DNA from: an uncultured Desulfobacterales bacterium | GTDB lineage: Bacteria; Desulfobacterota; Desulfobacteria; Desulfobacterales; G020354645 | Length of the DNA stretch: 11,313 nucleotides | Direction: 5' to 3' | Assembly: GCA_947259865.1 (NCBI GenBank) | Contig: CAMYNZ010000085.1 | Span: 1 to 11,313 of the forward strand | Shown here: piece by piece, positions 1 through 6,454 of the stretch | Layout: each line of letters begins with the position of its first letter | How positions within the stretch are numbered: the stretch's first letter is position 1 | Translations under genes and position numbers: made by a program | The notes under the pieces: generated by a model | What the model saw: only the letters and a program-made list of their open reading frames with translations | What the model was told of the DNA's origin: nothing | The model's database searches: none

Positions 1-45
1 AAGAACCGGTTTGAAGTGTAACGGTTTTTTCAACGGAAGCAAATG

Positions 46-531
46 CTATTTTGCCACGTACAGGCCGCGTGATTTGGCTACGATGGTGCCTTTTTTGGAA
101 AGCTTGTATAGCGCATTGCTGAGTTGCCTGGGATCGAGGCTGGTTTTAGCCTTCAATTGCGCGATGTTTACACCTTTTTTACTTCGTTTGATGGCGTTCA
201 AAACTGAATCAAGAACTGTAGAGCCCCGTGCAGCTCTGGTTCTTGTGGTGGCAGCTGCTGTTCTTTTAACACCACGTTTGGCGGCAGCGGCCGGAGTTCT
301 TTTAGCAGCCGGTTTTCGTTTAGCGGCAGGTTTTCGTTTAGCGACTGGTTTTCTCTTAACGGCAGGTTTTCTTTTAGCGACGGGTTTTCTCTTAACGGCA
401 GGTTTTCGTTTAGCGACGGGTTTTGCGGCAGGCTGCATTTTGTCTACCTGTTTGGAGATTTTGTCTACCTGTTTTGAAAGAGAAACCAGATTCTTTGATA
501 ACACTTTTAATTGGGCTTTTACTTTCTTCAT
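46..531 (-). CDS. Histone H1-like Lys/Ala/Pro-rich DNA-binding protein with C-terminal winged-helix-like domain
   Basis: This 161-residue, very basic protein probably binds DNA and acts in nucleoid organisation. Residues 1-33 form a short helical segment rich in K, L, V and S, with a SKQVDKI/SKQVDKM duplication suggesting a coiled coil. Residues 37-78 are seven hexamers of the type K-P-[AV]-[AV]-K-R, like the tails of eukaryotic H1 and bacterial H1-like proteins (AlgP, HctB types). Residues 79-102 continue as a basic Ala/Arg/Thr linker. Residues 103-161 are not low-complexity: a helix (VLDSVLNAIKRS), a second (NIAQLKAKT), a longer third (PRQLSNALYKLSKKG), then a strand-like TIVAKSRGLYVAK, which reads like a winged helix-turn-helix. 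The start is supported by AAGGAGG nine bases upstream and a promoter about 60 bases upstream. An open frame on the opposite strand is a by-product of the repeats. Seen: composition and repeats. Inferred: chromatin role. The exact regulon or function is unknown. Confidence 0.85.
   Translation of the reverse strand: MKKVKAQLKVLSKNLVSLSKQVDKISKQVDKMQPAAKPVAKRKPAVKRKPVAKRKPAVKRKPVAKRKPAAKRKPAAKRTPAAAAKRGVKRTAAATTRTRAARGSTVLDSVLNAIKRSKKGVNIAQLKAKTSLDPRQLSNALYKLSKKGTIVAKSRGLYVAK
298..423 (-). repeat. Seven 18-bp tandem repeats encoding KP[AV][AV]KR hexamers
   Basis: Seven consecutive 18-bp units inside the H1-like gene encode KPVAKR, KPAVKR, KPVAKR, KPAVKR, KPVAKR, KPAAKR and KPAAKR. The VA/AV alternation gives a 36-bp higher-order period in part of the array. 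Units differ at silent positions (for example cgttta versus ctctta), so the array is not freshly duplicated, but it is the kind of tract that changes copy number by slippage or recombination between strains. The unit is too short and has no spacers, so it is not a CRISPR. Confidence 0.85.
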
Positions 532-592
532 CTTAATGATCCTCCTTGTTTATCCCTAAAGATTTGGCCTAGGTTAGCTTTCACTATCCGGT

Positions 593-620
593 AGTATATA
601 TACACATTTTCAAATGTCAA
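593..620 (-). promoter_or_regulatory. Sigma70-type promoter of the H1-like gene, overlapping a dyad
   Basis: Read on the minus strand this is TTGACA, a 16-bp spacer and TATACT. It predicts a transcript start near 585 and a leader of about 54 bases before the start codon at 531. A perfect inverted repeat, ACATTT-TC-AAATGT (604-617), fills most of the spacer and overlaps the -35 box, the usual place for a repressor operator. The promoter is strong by consensus match. The operator role is inference. Confidence 0.7.
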
Positions 621-869
621 CAAAAATGCTTTTCAAAAAATGCGTGTTTCCTTATTGAAAAAAATTTGATAACAGTAGGTCAAAGTTTACCCGCAGAGCG
701 GGTGGTTTGTCTTTTCAGCCATAGACCGATAAAGCAAAAGCACTTCAATGTTTTAATGGGTGCAATTGCAACCGGGTGATTCAGCCGTTAAGCAGGGAAA
801 GAAATCAAATCTTAAAAGTAGATTTATCTTGCCAATTTGAATTTGGCATAACAATTAATATTTCTTGAA
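621..869. other. Intergenic region between divergent H1-like and helicase genes
   Basis: No reading frame with start signals was found here. Two small structures are visible. A perfect 6-bp stem with a 3-base loop, ACCCGC-AGA-GCGGGT, lies at 689-703 and shares its 13-base core with a second hairpin at 8532-8544 in inverted orientation. A near-perfect 19-bp palindrome, TGCCAA-N7-TTGGCA, lies at 830-848, 21 bases before the first helicase start codon. No convincing consensus promoter for the helicase could be placed. Confidence 0.5.
830..848. promoter_or_regulatory. Operator-like palindrome TGCCAA-N7-TTGGCA upstream of helicase
   Basis: Six-base perfect arms are separated by seven bases whose inner positions also pair (TT/AA), with one mismatched pair, so 16 of 18 flanking positions are symmetric. 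It ends 21 bases before the helicase ATG at 870, where it would overlap or sit just upstream of the transcript start. Size and symmetry fit a dimeric helix-turn-helix regulator. Which regulator is unknown. A short RNA stem is the alternative. Confidence 0.4.
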
Positions 870-2837
870 ATGCAAAAACAATCATATCTTAAAAAAAATA
901 AAATGGGTAACGATCCTCTTTATGACAGGGCCTTAAATTCTTCCCAGCTGAAGGCAGTATCCCATAGAAAAGGGCCGCTGCTTGTAATTGCCGGTGCCGG
1001 CTCCGGAAAGACCCGGACGCTCATTTACCGGGTCGCACGCCTGGTAGAAGAAGGGATTCCTCCCGCATCCATTCTGCTTTTGACGTTTACGCGAAAGGCC
1101 GCATCCGAAATGCTCAACCGTGCTACGCGCTTGCTTGATGATCGCTGTGAAAAAGTTTCGGGCGGCACCTTTCACTCCTTCGCCAATGCTGTGCTGCGCA
1201 GATATGCTCCTCAGGTCGGATTTAAATCCGGTTTCGCCATACTCGACCGGGCCGATTCTGAGAGTCTGATCGGCCTGCTAAGAAGAGAATTCAGCCCGTC
1301 CTCAAAAAAACTTGCATTCCCGCGAAAACAAACACTGGCCAATATCTTCAGCAGGGCTGTCAACAAAGTACTATCGATAGAAGAGGTGGTTTCGGCTGAT
1401 TATTCTCACTTTACACCTGATCTGGAAATCATTATTAACCTATTTGAAGCCTATAAATCGCACAAGCTCAAACACAATTTCCTCGATTTCGATGATCTGC
1501 TTGTTTTTTTGCGCGCCCTTTTGCAAACGCATCCTGATATTCGTGATCGGCTTTCGGCCACATATCGATATATAATGGTTGATGAATACCAGGATACAAA
1601 TCTGCTGCAGGCCGATATTCTCATCTCGCTAGCGAGCACCCATAAAAATGTTATGGCTGTTGGAGATGATGCCCAAAGCATTTATGCCTTCAGGGGTGCA
1701 AATTTCAAAAATATAATGGAATATCCCACCATTTTTCCCGGGACCAAAATCATAAAACTCGAAGAAAACTACCGTAGCATTCAACCCATATTGAAACTTG
1801 CAAACGTCATTATAGAACGGGCGACGGAAAAATATGAAAAGACATTATTCAGTCGAAAAACCGCAGGCCCACGTCCGCTATTGGTAGACGCCGGTAACGA
1901 GCGGGGACAATCAAGATTCGTAACTGAAAAGATATTGGAGCTGCAGCAAAAAGGGGTTGTCTTAAATGAAATCGCCGTTTTGTTCAGGGCCGGCTTTCAC
2001 TCTTTTGATCTTGAAATCGAGCTGTCCCGGGAGCAGGTTCCTTTTATAAAGGTAGGCGGTTTTAAATTTGTTGAATCCGCGCACATTAAAGATGTTCTGG
2101 CCCATCTAAAAGTGATAACCAACCCCGAGGACCGCTTAAACTGGTATCGCGTGTTGCAGCTCCTAGATAAAGTCGGGCCTAAAACAGCCCAGAGAATTTA
2201 TGATTCCCTGGTGGCTAAAAAATCGGGATACCGAGGAATTCTAGAGGTAAAACCAAAATTAAATCTATCCGGCAGCATCAAAAAATTAAAGGACCTGTAT
2301 GCCGGAATTGATGCCGGAACCATGACGGTGGCTCAACTGGGTGAAACCATCATTAATTACTACCATCCTATTTTAAAAAATCGTTTCGATGACCACCCCA
2401 AACGGGTTAAGGATCTCGAGCACCTTGTAACCATAATGGACCGCTACCGGGATCTTGAAAGCTTCCTGGCTGACATGGCTCTGGATCCTCCCAACACCAG
2501 TATCGACGGCACCTTGGCCACCGGAAATACCGACAGTGAGCGTCTGGTTCTCTCAACCGTCCACTCCGCCAAAGGCCTTGAGTGGCATTCAGTTTTTATA
2601 ATTTGGGCATTAGATGGACGGTTTCCCTCAATACATGCCCTAAACAAGGAAGCAGAACTCGAAGAAGAGCTCCGGCTGGTGTATGTTGCCGCCACGCGTG
2701 CAAAAAAAAACCTCTTCATCACCTATCCAAGCCAGGTGTATGACAGAGGTTCAGGACTTATCCTGACGCGTCCAAACCGTTTTATCGATATGATTCCGGA
2801 CGATATTCTTGAAAAATATACTTTGGAGTTCTGGTAG
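870..2837 (+). CDS. UvrD/Rep/PcrA-type ATP-dependent DNA helicase (superfamily 1A, 3'-5')
   Basis: A single-strand DNA translocase and helicase of 655 residues that uses ATP to unwind DNA in repair or replication restart. All SF1A motifs are readable in order: Q-motif region LNSSQLKAV (22-30), Walker A AGAGSGKT (41-48), motif Ia TFTRKAASEM (72-81), GTFHSFA (99-105), Walker B VDEYQDTN (237-244), motif III GDDAQSIYAFRGA (265-277), motif IV LEENYRS (297-303), motif V VHSAKGLEW (564-572) and motif VI VAATRA (606-611). It is shorter than Escherichia coli UvrD (720 residues) and ends soon after motif VI, so the C-terminal tail that binds partners is absent. The start is uncertain: ATG at 870 or 903, neither with a clear ribosome-binding site. 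The helicase core begins after both. It is convergent with the AMMECR1 gene, leaving no room for a separate terminator. It could be called Rep, PcrA or UvrD-like; motifs do not separate these. Confidence 0.93.
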   Translation: MQKQSYLKKNKMGNDPLYDRALNSSQLKAVSHRKGPLLVIAGAGSGKTRTLIYRVARLVEEGIPPASILLLTFTRKAASEMLNRATRLLDDRCEKVSGGTFHSFANAVLRRYAPQVGFKSGFAILDRADSESLIGLLRREFSPSSKKLAFPRKQTLANIFSRAVNKVLSIEEVVSADYSHFTPDLEIIINLFEAYKSHKLKHNFLDFDDLLVFLRALLQTHPDIRDRLSATYRYIMVDEYQDTNLLQADILISLASTHKNVMAVGDDAQSIYAFRGANFKNIMEYPTIFPGTKIIKLEENYRSIQPILKLANVIIERATEKYEKTLFSRKTAGPRPLLVDAGNERGQSRFVTEKILELQQKGVVLNEIAVLFRAGFHSFDLEIELSREQVPFIKVGGFKFVESAHIKDVLAHLKVITNPEDRLNWYRVLQLLDKVGPKTAQRIYDSLVAKKSGYRGILEVKPKLNLSGSIKKLKDLYAGIDAGTMTVAQLGETIINYYHPILKNRFDDHPKRVKDLEHLVTIMDRYRDLESFLADMALDPPNTSIDGTLATGNTDSERLVLSTVHSAKGLEWHSVFIIWALDGRFPSIHALNKEAELEEELRLVYVAATRAKKNLFITYPSQVYDRGSGLILTRPNRFIDMIPDDILEKYTLEFW

Positions 2838-2838
2838 A

Positions 2839-3435
2839 TTATCCCTTCGGTCCCTGGGGTTGGATGAGAGATGATTCCGAAAAGTATTCTGCCTGGTAAA
2901 TCTTAACCTGCGTTTCCGTATCCTCCCAACAGCTTCCTTCCATGCCGGCTTTTAGGCATAGATGTTCAAGGAAAGATTCTTTGTCCCGAAGCTGTTCCCA
3001 GACCTGCGGCAGATAAATGGCTCTGTGCCATTCTCGCGAAAGTATCACACCGTGGACGTCGGGTAGAAGTTTTTTCTTCAGATCTTCCCCATCCTTAAAA
3101 TTAAGTATTTCAGGAACGGTGAGTACACTTATTTCAATATCGACAGCAGAAAGTTCATCTCTTTTCATGGGTGGAAAGCGAGGGTCCTTAAAAGCCGCAT
3201 TGATGGCATTTTCTTCAACATTTAAAATTAGTGATCTAACCGGTTCAATGGTACCAATACAGCCTCTTAATACCTCATTTTTATGCAGGGTAACAAAACA
3301 GCCCCGTTTTTCCTCCAGCGGCGGAGAACTCGTTTCAGGCCGTTTAATCTTGGCGCCCGCTATGATTTCGGATTCAATTACAGAACGGGCTAAAATGAGC
3401 AAGCTTTTTCTATCTTCATCAGTCAAGGCTGACAT
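2839..3435 (-). CDS. AMMECR1-domain protein (AmmeMemoRadiSam system protein A type)
   Basis: A 198-residue single-domain cytosolic protein of the AMMECR1 family. The family signature LRGCIGT is at residues 56-62, preceded by CFVTLHKNEV. The other conserved blocks are present: NAINAAFKDPRFPPM (about 77-91), the VDIEISVLT strand, and LLPDVHGVIL with LPQVWEQL near the C-terminus. In many bacteria and archaea this protein is encoded with a Memo-like dioxygenase homologue and a radical-SAM enzyme (the AmmeMemoRadiSam set). Neither partner is next to it here, so it is either a stand-alone copy or its partners lie elsewhere. The biochemical role of the family is not settled. The start is well supported by AAGGAGG nine bases upstream. 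The gene is tail-to-tail with the helicase. A palindrome-rich segment lies upstream; no consensus promoter was found there. Confidence 0.9.
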   Translation of the reverse strand: MSALTDEDRKSLLILARSVIESEIIAGAKIKRPETSSPPLEEKRGCFVTLHKNEVLRGCIGTIEPVRSLILNVEENAINAAFKDPRFPPMKRDELSAVDIEISVLTVPEILNFKDGEDLKKKLLPDVHGVILSREWHRAIYLPQVWEQLRDKESFLEHLCLKAGMEGSCWEDTETQVKIYQAEYFSESSLIQPQGPKG

Positions 3436-3490
3436 GGATTCTAGCCTCCTTCAAGCTTAGGGGGCATAACTTTTGACAAAAACTAGAAGC

Positions 3491-3741
3491 TATCCCAGAA
3501 ATAGGTTTAAAAAGTCTGGTAGCGGTTTGAAAGCCTTTTACTCGCACCGGCGACCATTTTGGGGACGCCCGCTGAAGCAGGGCTAAATCAAAAGAACTCG
3601 ACCTCGCTTACGCTCGGGACTCACACAGCTTTTGATTTTAAACGCCCCGCTAAAGTAGGCGTCTTTAACCCAAAATGCTCAATGGCGCTCGCAAAAACCT
3701 TTCAAACCGTTGGTTACTATATGCAGTTTATTTCAGAGATA
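3491..3741. repeat. P1: 251-bp imperfect palindrome (MITE/REP-like), centre 3616
   Basis: The outer ends TATCCCAGAAATA (3491-3503) and TATTTCAGAGATA (3729-3741) pair with two mismatches about the same centre as CGGTTTGAAA (3523-3532) with TTTCAAACCG (3700-3709). Further in, the CATTTTGGG and CCCAAAATG stretches and GACGCC...ATCAAAAG with CTTTTGAT...GGCGTC also pair. The central loop, about 3598-3633, carries ACTCGACC...CGGGACTC. No plausible coding sequence was found: the short open frames crossing it have no start signals and lie inside the arms. It could fold as a long RNA hairpin or be a non-autonomous mobile element. Confidence 0.75.
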
Positions 3742-3895
3742 TAATACTGGAAGTGGTTTCAAAACCCCATCTTGTATTCGAGGGCAAGGCGTCGATACGG
3801 TTTAAAAGCGGAGCGTACACGCAGTACGTGAGTATTTTAAACTGGATCGCAACGCAGCCATCGGACACAAGATGGGGTTTTGAAACCACTTCTAG
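3742..3895. repeat. P2: imperfect palindrome, centre 3821, interrupted by the IS; its last 5 bases are at 5557-5561
   Basis: The left arm (3742-3775) and right arm (3862-3895 plus 5557-5561) match at 33 of 34 positions once the IS and one CTAG are removed. Inner parts pair less perfectly, around a GTAC-ACGCA-GTAC centre. The core carries GCAAGGC near one side and AACGCAGC near the other, as in P3 at 10437-10533. P2 directly abuts P1 with no spacer. Its restored right end overlaps the TAA of the sigma-factor gene, so before the insertion it was the 3' flank of that gene and could have served as its terminator or transcript stabiliser. Confidence 0.75.
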
Positions 3896-3915
3896 CAGTC
3901 TGTCGGAGAACTCGT
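3896..3915 (+). repeat. Left terminal inverted repeat of the IS
   Basis: CAGTCTGTCGGAGAACTCGT, matching the other end except for one missing C after the sixteenth base. The next 133 bases up to the transposase stop hold no other gene. Confidence 0.88.
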
Positions 3916-4048
3916 AACGAGAAAATCTTTCTCCGAGCACGATTTTTATTCAATAAAGTTTACTTTTAGACCTCTATTAAAATGTTCTTTGAAAAATCGC
4001 CGTGGATTTTGATCTCGGGCAGCTATGCACCCGTTAAGGTAATGGTTT

Positions 4049-5434
4049 TCACACGGGTAGTGGCGACCGTTGAGCCCGAAACAGTTTGAGCAGATTGTGG
4101 GTCAGGCATATGAAACTCCATTCGGCAGCTACATTTTGCACGCCGCGCAAGGAAAATCGGCGAAAGCCCCGTACTTCCTTGATCTGACCAAAAACAGGCT
4201 CAACAATATGTTTGCGTTTGGAATAACTCGCACGGCCTTTGATCGTTCTCAGCTTGCGGGCCATGCGTTGTGTTTTAGTGGCGTTTTTTGGTATGCGTCC
4301 CCGCGGCGCAGCAATGGGGGGCCGGTTGTGGCTAACACGTCCCGTAGCGATAAAAGGATCAACGCCTTTGTTTTGCAGCAGTTCACAGTTAGACTCGCTG
4401 TAATATCCAGCATCAGCGGTTAACTTTGCCGGCAGCTGTCGCTTTGTGTTTTCAGAGAGCACTTGCAGCATTGGCGCAACCTGTTGCCTGTCTACGGGTT
4501 GCTGGGTTACATCAGCTGCGACAATCACCTGGGCCTGCTCATCCACGGCGGCCTGACAGTTGTAAGATTGCTCAAAAGACTTTGTGGCATTGTCTTTCAT
4601 GACCCGTGAGTCCGGATCAGTGAAGTTGCGCTGGTGTTTGGCCTCCGGCTTATCTGACGGCGCTTTGGGGGGCCGACCGCCGCGACGCTCGCTGCGTTGA
4701 TCCCAGGCCTTTTTCTTGGCTTCATAGCCAGCTTGCTGTTTTTGGGCCTGCTGACGAGCTTCATCTTCCAAGGCCTTTTTGGCCTCTCGGATTTTGGCAA
4801 GACGTGTGCTGGCAAAGCGCAGCTCTTCGGGTAGCTCATCGCCGCGCAAGCATTTACCGTACAAAGCGTCTTCTTTTGAGTCGCACGCCTCGGCTGCAGC
4901 AAGCAACCGGTTTACTTTTTGTTCAAGCGCAGCAACTTCTTTTTGCATGCGACCGTAACTCATGGCTTTGTGCTTGGAGGCATTGGCACGCACCTTGGTG
5001 CTGTCCAAGGCCACATGCCCCAGCTTTACCAAACCGGCCTTGCGGCATAACCACAACACTTCTACAAAAAGACCGGCCAGGGCTTTGAGGTGGCGCTTGC
5101 GGAATGTGGCAATCGTATCGTGGTCCGGGTGTTGGTTGGCACTAAGTACACGAAAGGGAATAGAGTGATAGGTGGCCTGCTCGATCTTGCGCGAACTGGG
5201 CTTGCCCACACAATAAGCATACAGCAGTAGAGCCGTCATCATCCGGGGATTGTAGGCCGGCTGGCCGCCACTGGAGTTGTCATAACTATCATAGATGGGG
5301 TCAAGATTGAGCTCGTTGACGACATCGATGATAAAATAGACCAGATCGCCTTCAGGAAGCCATTGCCTCAAGTCGGGCGGCAACAAAAACAACTGGTCTT
5401 GCTCATAGGGTCGAAATCGCATCGGCTTTTTCAT
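4049..5434 (-). CDS. IS1182-family-like DDE transposase
   Basis: A 461-residue cut-and-paste type transposase that moves the surrounding IS. The N-terminal domain (about 15-120) has the family pattern: FLLPPDLRQWLPEGDLVYF, YNPRMMTALLLYAYCVG, SRKIEQATYHSIPFRVL and HPDHDTIATFRKRH. The catalytic triad is readable: D144 in ALDSTKV, D341 in LTADAGYYSES and E412 in HIVEPVFGQIKEVRGFRRF. Between D144 and D341 lies a long charged coiled-coil insertion (about 160-270) rich in K, E, A and Q. No frameshift or internal stop is seen, so the enzyme should be functional. The start has no clear ribosome-binding site, which is common in IS transposases; a TATAAT-like box at 5461-5466 (minus strand) lies inside the right end. 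Confidence 0.92.
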   Translation of the reverse strand: MKKPMRFRPYEQDQLFLLPPDLRQWLPEGDLVYFIIDVVNELNLDPIYDSYDNSSGGQPAYNPRMMTALLLYAYCVGKPSSRKIEQATYHSIPFRVLSANQHPDHDTIATFRKRHLKALAGLFVEVLWLCRKAGLVKLGHVALDSTKVRANASKHKAMSYGRMQKEVAALEQKVNRLLAAAEACDSKEDALYGKCLRGDELPEELRFASTRLAKIREAKKALEDEARQQAQKQQAGYEAKKKAWDQRSERRGGRPPKAPSDKPEAKHQRNFTDPDSRVMKDNATKSFEQSYNCQAAVDEQAQVIVAADVTQQPVDRQQVAPMLQVLSENTKRQLPAKLTADAGYYSESNCELLQNKGVDPFIATGRVSHNRPPIAAPRGRIPKNATKTQRMARKLRTIKGRASYSKRKHIVEPVFGQIKEVRGFRRFSLRGVQNVAAEWSFICLTHNLLKLFRAQRSPLPV

Positions 5435-5531
5435 AAAACGAATATAACATATTTGTAGTTATTATAAAGCGTTAATCTGTATTACTGGAAATTTTTTCGC
5501 TAATTGACTACTCTGTCGATAACCCAACTAA

Positions 5532-5552
5532 ACGAGGTTCTCCGACAGACTG
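5532..5552 (-). repeat. Right terminal inverted repeat of the IS
   Basis: On the minus strand it reads CAGTCTGTCGGAGAACCTCGT. It is followed by the second CTAG copy and, three bases on, by the stop codon of the sigma-factor gene, so the insertion spared that gene. Confidence 0.88.
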
Positions 5553-5558
5553 CTAGTA

Positions 5559-6242
5559 TTAATTCAATAAATCATTTAGGGCCAGATCATGATCCTTTAG
5601 ACAGCTTGCGATGGTGTTTTTAAATCGTGCCATGGTACCCGTTTTGGGACGGGTAAACTGTTTTTTTATGGCATTAATTTTCTTGTTGACCGTGCTGCCA
5701 TCAGCATCCCGGGGATCCATTTCCCGTTCGGCCATCTCTTTATAACTCAGGCCTTCAAGATACATTTTCATGAGATAGGCGTCTCTGGTGGATATGGTTT
5801 CAAGCTGCAGTAGTGCTTCGTGAATGAGTCTCATTTTTTCTTTGTTCATCAATATTTGTTCGGGAGAAAATTCAACCCGTTTTTCTTCCGAATTCTCTAC
5901 AACCAAGTTTGCAAATTTCCGGTTCTTATCATTGTCCCTCGCCCATTTCCGGTTGGCGTCAATGATCCTGCGATTCAAAATGGTCAACAGGTAATTTCTC
6001 AAGGATGTTTTGCCCTGGTAACTGCATATTGCTTTAGCATTTAAGATTTCGACCCAGAATTGATTGACTATTATCTCAGCCCGGGAATGATCGTTGCCAA
6101 AAAGTCGTTTGCGGGCAAACGCCTTAAACAGCAGATGATACTTTGAATAGATCCTCTGAACCGACTCATGATCACCGGATCGCAGACGATCACAGATATC
6201 CTGGGATAAATGATAGTCATCACTGAATGTTATGCCGAGCAT
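5559..6242 (-). CDS. Small RNA polymerase sigma70-family (ECF-like) sigma factor
   Basis: 227 residues from the chosen start. Residues 23-100 match sigma region 2: RSGDHESVQRIYSKYH, then AEIIVNQFWVEIL and GKTSLRNYLLTILNRRIIDANRK, which corresponds to the core-binding and -10 recognition helices of small sigma factors. Residues about 138-197 match region 4: a helical LIHEALLQLETIS, then YLEGLSYKEMAEREMD and a recognition helix VNKKINAIKKQF. A tail of about 30 residues follows. Region 3 is absent. The frame stays open upstream to 6434, but a strong promoter at 6351-6379 lies inside that stretch, so translation should begin at ATG 6242; its ribosome-binding site is weak. It probably directs a specialised regulon. 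The neighbouring zinc-ribbon membrane protein is a possible partner. The IS sits three bases beyond its stop codon. Confidence 0.85.
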   Translation of the reverse strand: MLGITFSDDYHLSQDICDRLRSGDHESVQRIYSKYHLLFKAFARKRLFGNDHSRAEIIVNQFWVEILNAKAICSYQGKTSLRNYLLTILNRRIIDANRKWARDNDKNRKFANLVVENSEEKRVEFSPEQILMNKEKMRLIHEALLQLETISTRDAYLMKMYLEGLSYKEMAEREMDPRDADGSTVNKKINAIKKQFTRPKTGTMARFKNTIASCLKDHDLALNDLLN

Positions 6243-6350
6243 GCAACCTGCGCCGTTGAAAGGGTATTCAGGGGATAACAAATGCCGTGTTTCGTGCCTG
6301 AATTTTTGTTTAAGATATTTTTGGGTAGGACACTTTTGTAGGTAAAGGGA

Positions 6351-6379
6351 ATTATATAAAAAAATCACTAAAAAATCAA
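6351..6379 (-). promoter_or_regulatory. Sigma70-type promoter of the sigma-factor gene
   Basis: On the minus strand: TTGATT, 17-bp spacer, TATAAT. It predicts a start near 6344 and a leader of about 100 bases. It shows that the sigma gene can be transcribed separately from the zinc-ribbon gene, and it rules out the longer N-terminus of the open frame. Confidence 0.75.
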
Positions 6380-6454
6380 CACGACAGCTGTGCCGGTGAC
6401 AGGCGGGACAATCGTGAGGGAACACATGGGTCAAAGCGATGGGAAAGCGCTCGG

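Larger units (their letters stand above)
3892..5556 (-). mobile_element. Complete IS1182-like insertion sequence with CTAG target duplication
   Basis: The element proper is 3896-5552 (1657 bp), flanked by CTAG at 3892-3895 and 5553-5556. The terminal inverted repeats are CAGTCTGTCGGAGAAC-TCGT on the left (3896-3915) and the complement of CAGTCTGTCGGAGAACCTCGT on the right (5532-5552): 16 identical bases, then one extra C. It holds a single intact transposase gene on the minus strand. The boundaries are confirmed independently, because excising 1661 bp rejoins the two halves of palindrome P2. The intact frame, intact ends and clean duplication suggest a recent and possibly active insertion. 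Family assignment rests on transposase features and is from memory; a 4-bp palindromic target fits it. Confidence 0.9.

Noticed and set aside
298..423. CRISPR array
   Set aside because: Contiguous 18-bp units without spacers that encode a regular protein repeat.
11..559. Plus-strand open frame of 182 codons opposite the H1-like gene
   Set aside because: It mirrors the low-complexity repeats. The minus strand has the promoter, ribosome-binding site and a meaningful protein composition; this strand has none.
3675..3940. Overlapping open frames on both strands across palindrome P2
   Set aside because: They read the same palindromic arms in both directions, so the two proteins resemble each other. 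No start signals, and one runs into the IS end.
6243..6434. N-terminal extension of the sigma factor
   Set aside because: The promoter TTGATT-17-TATAAT lies within it, and the extension contains no recognisable sigma-factor sequence.
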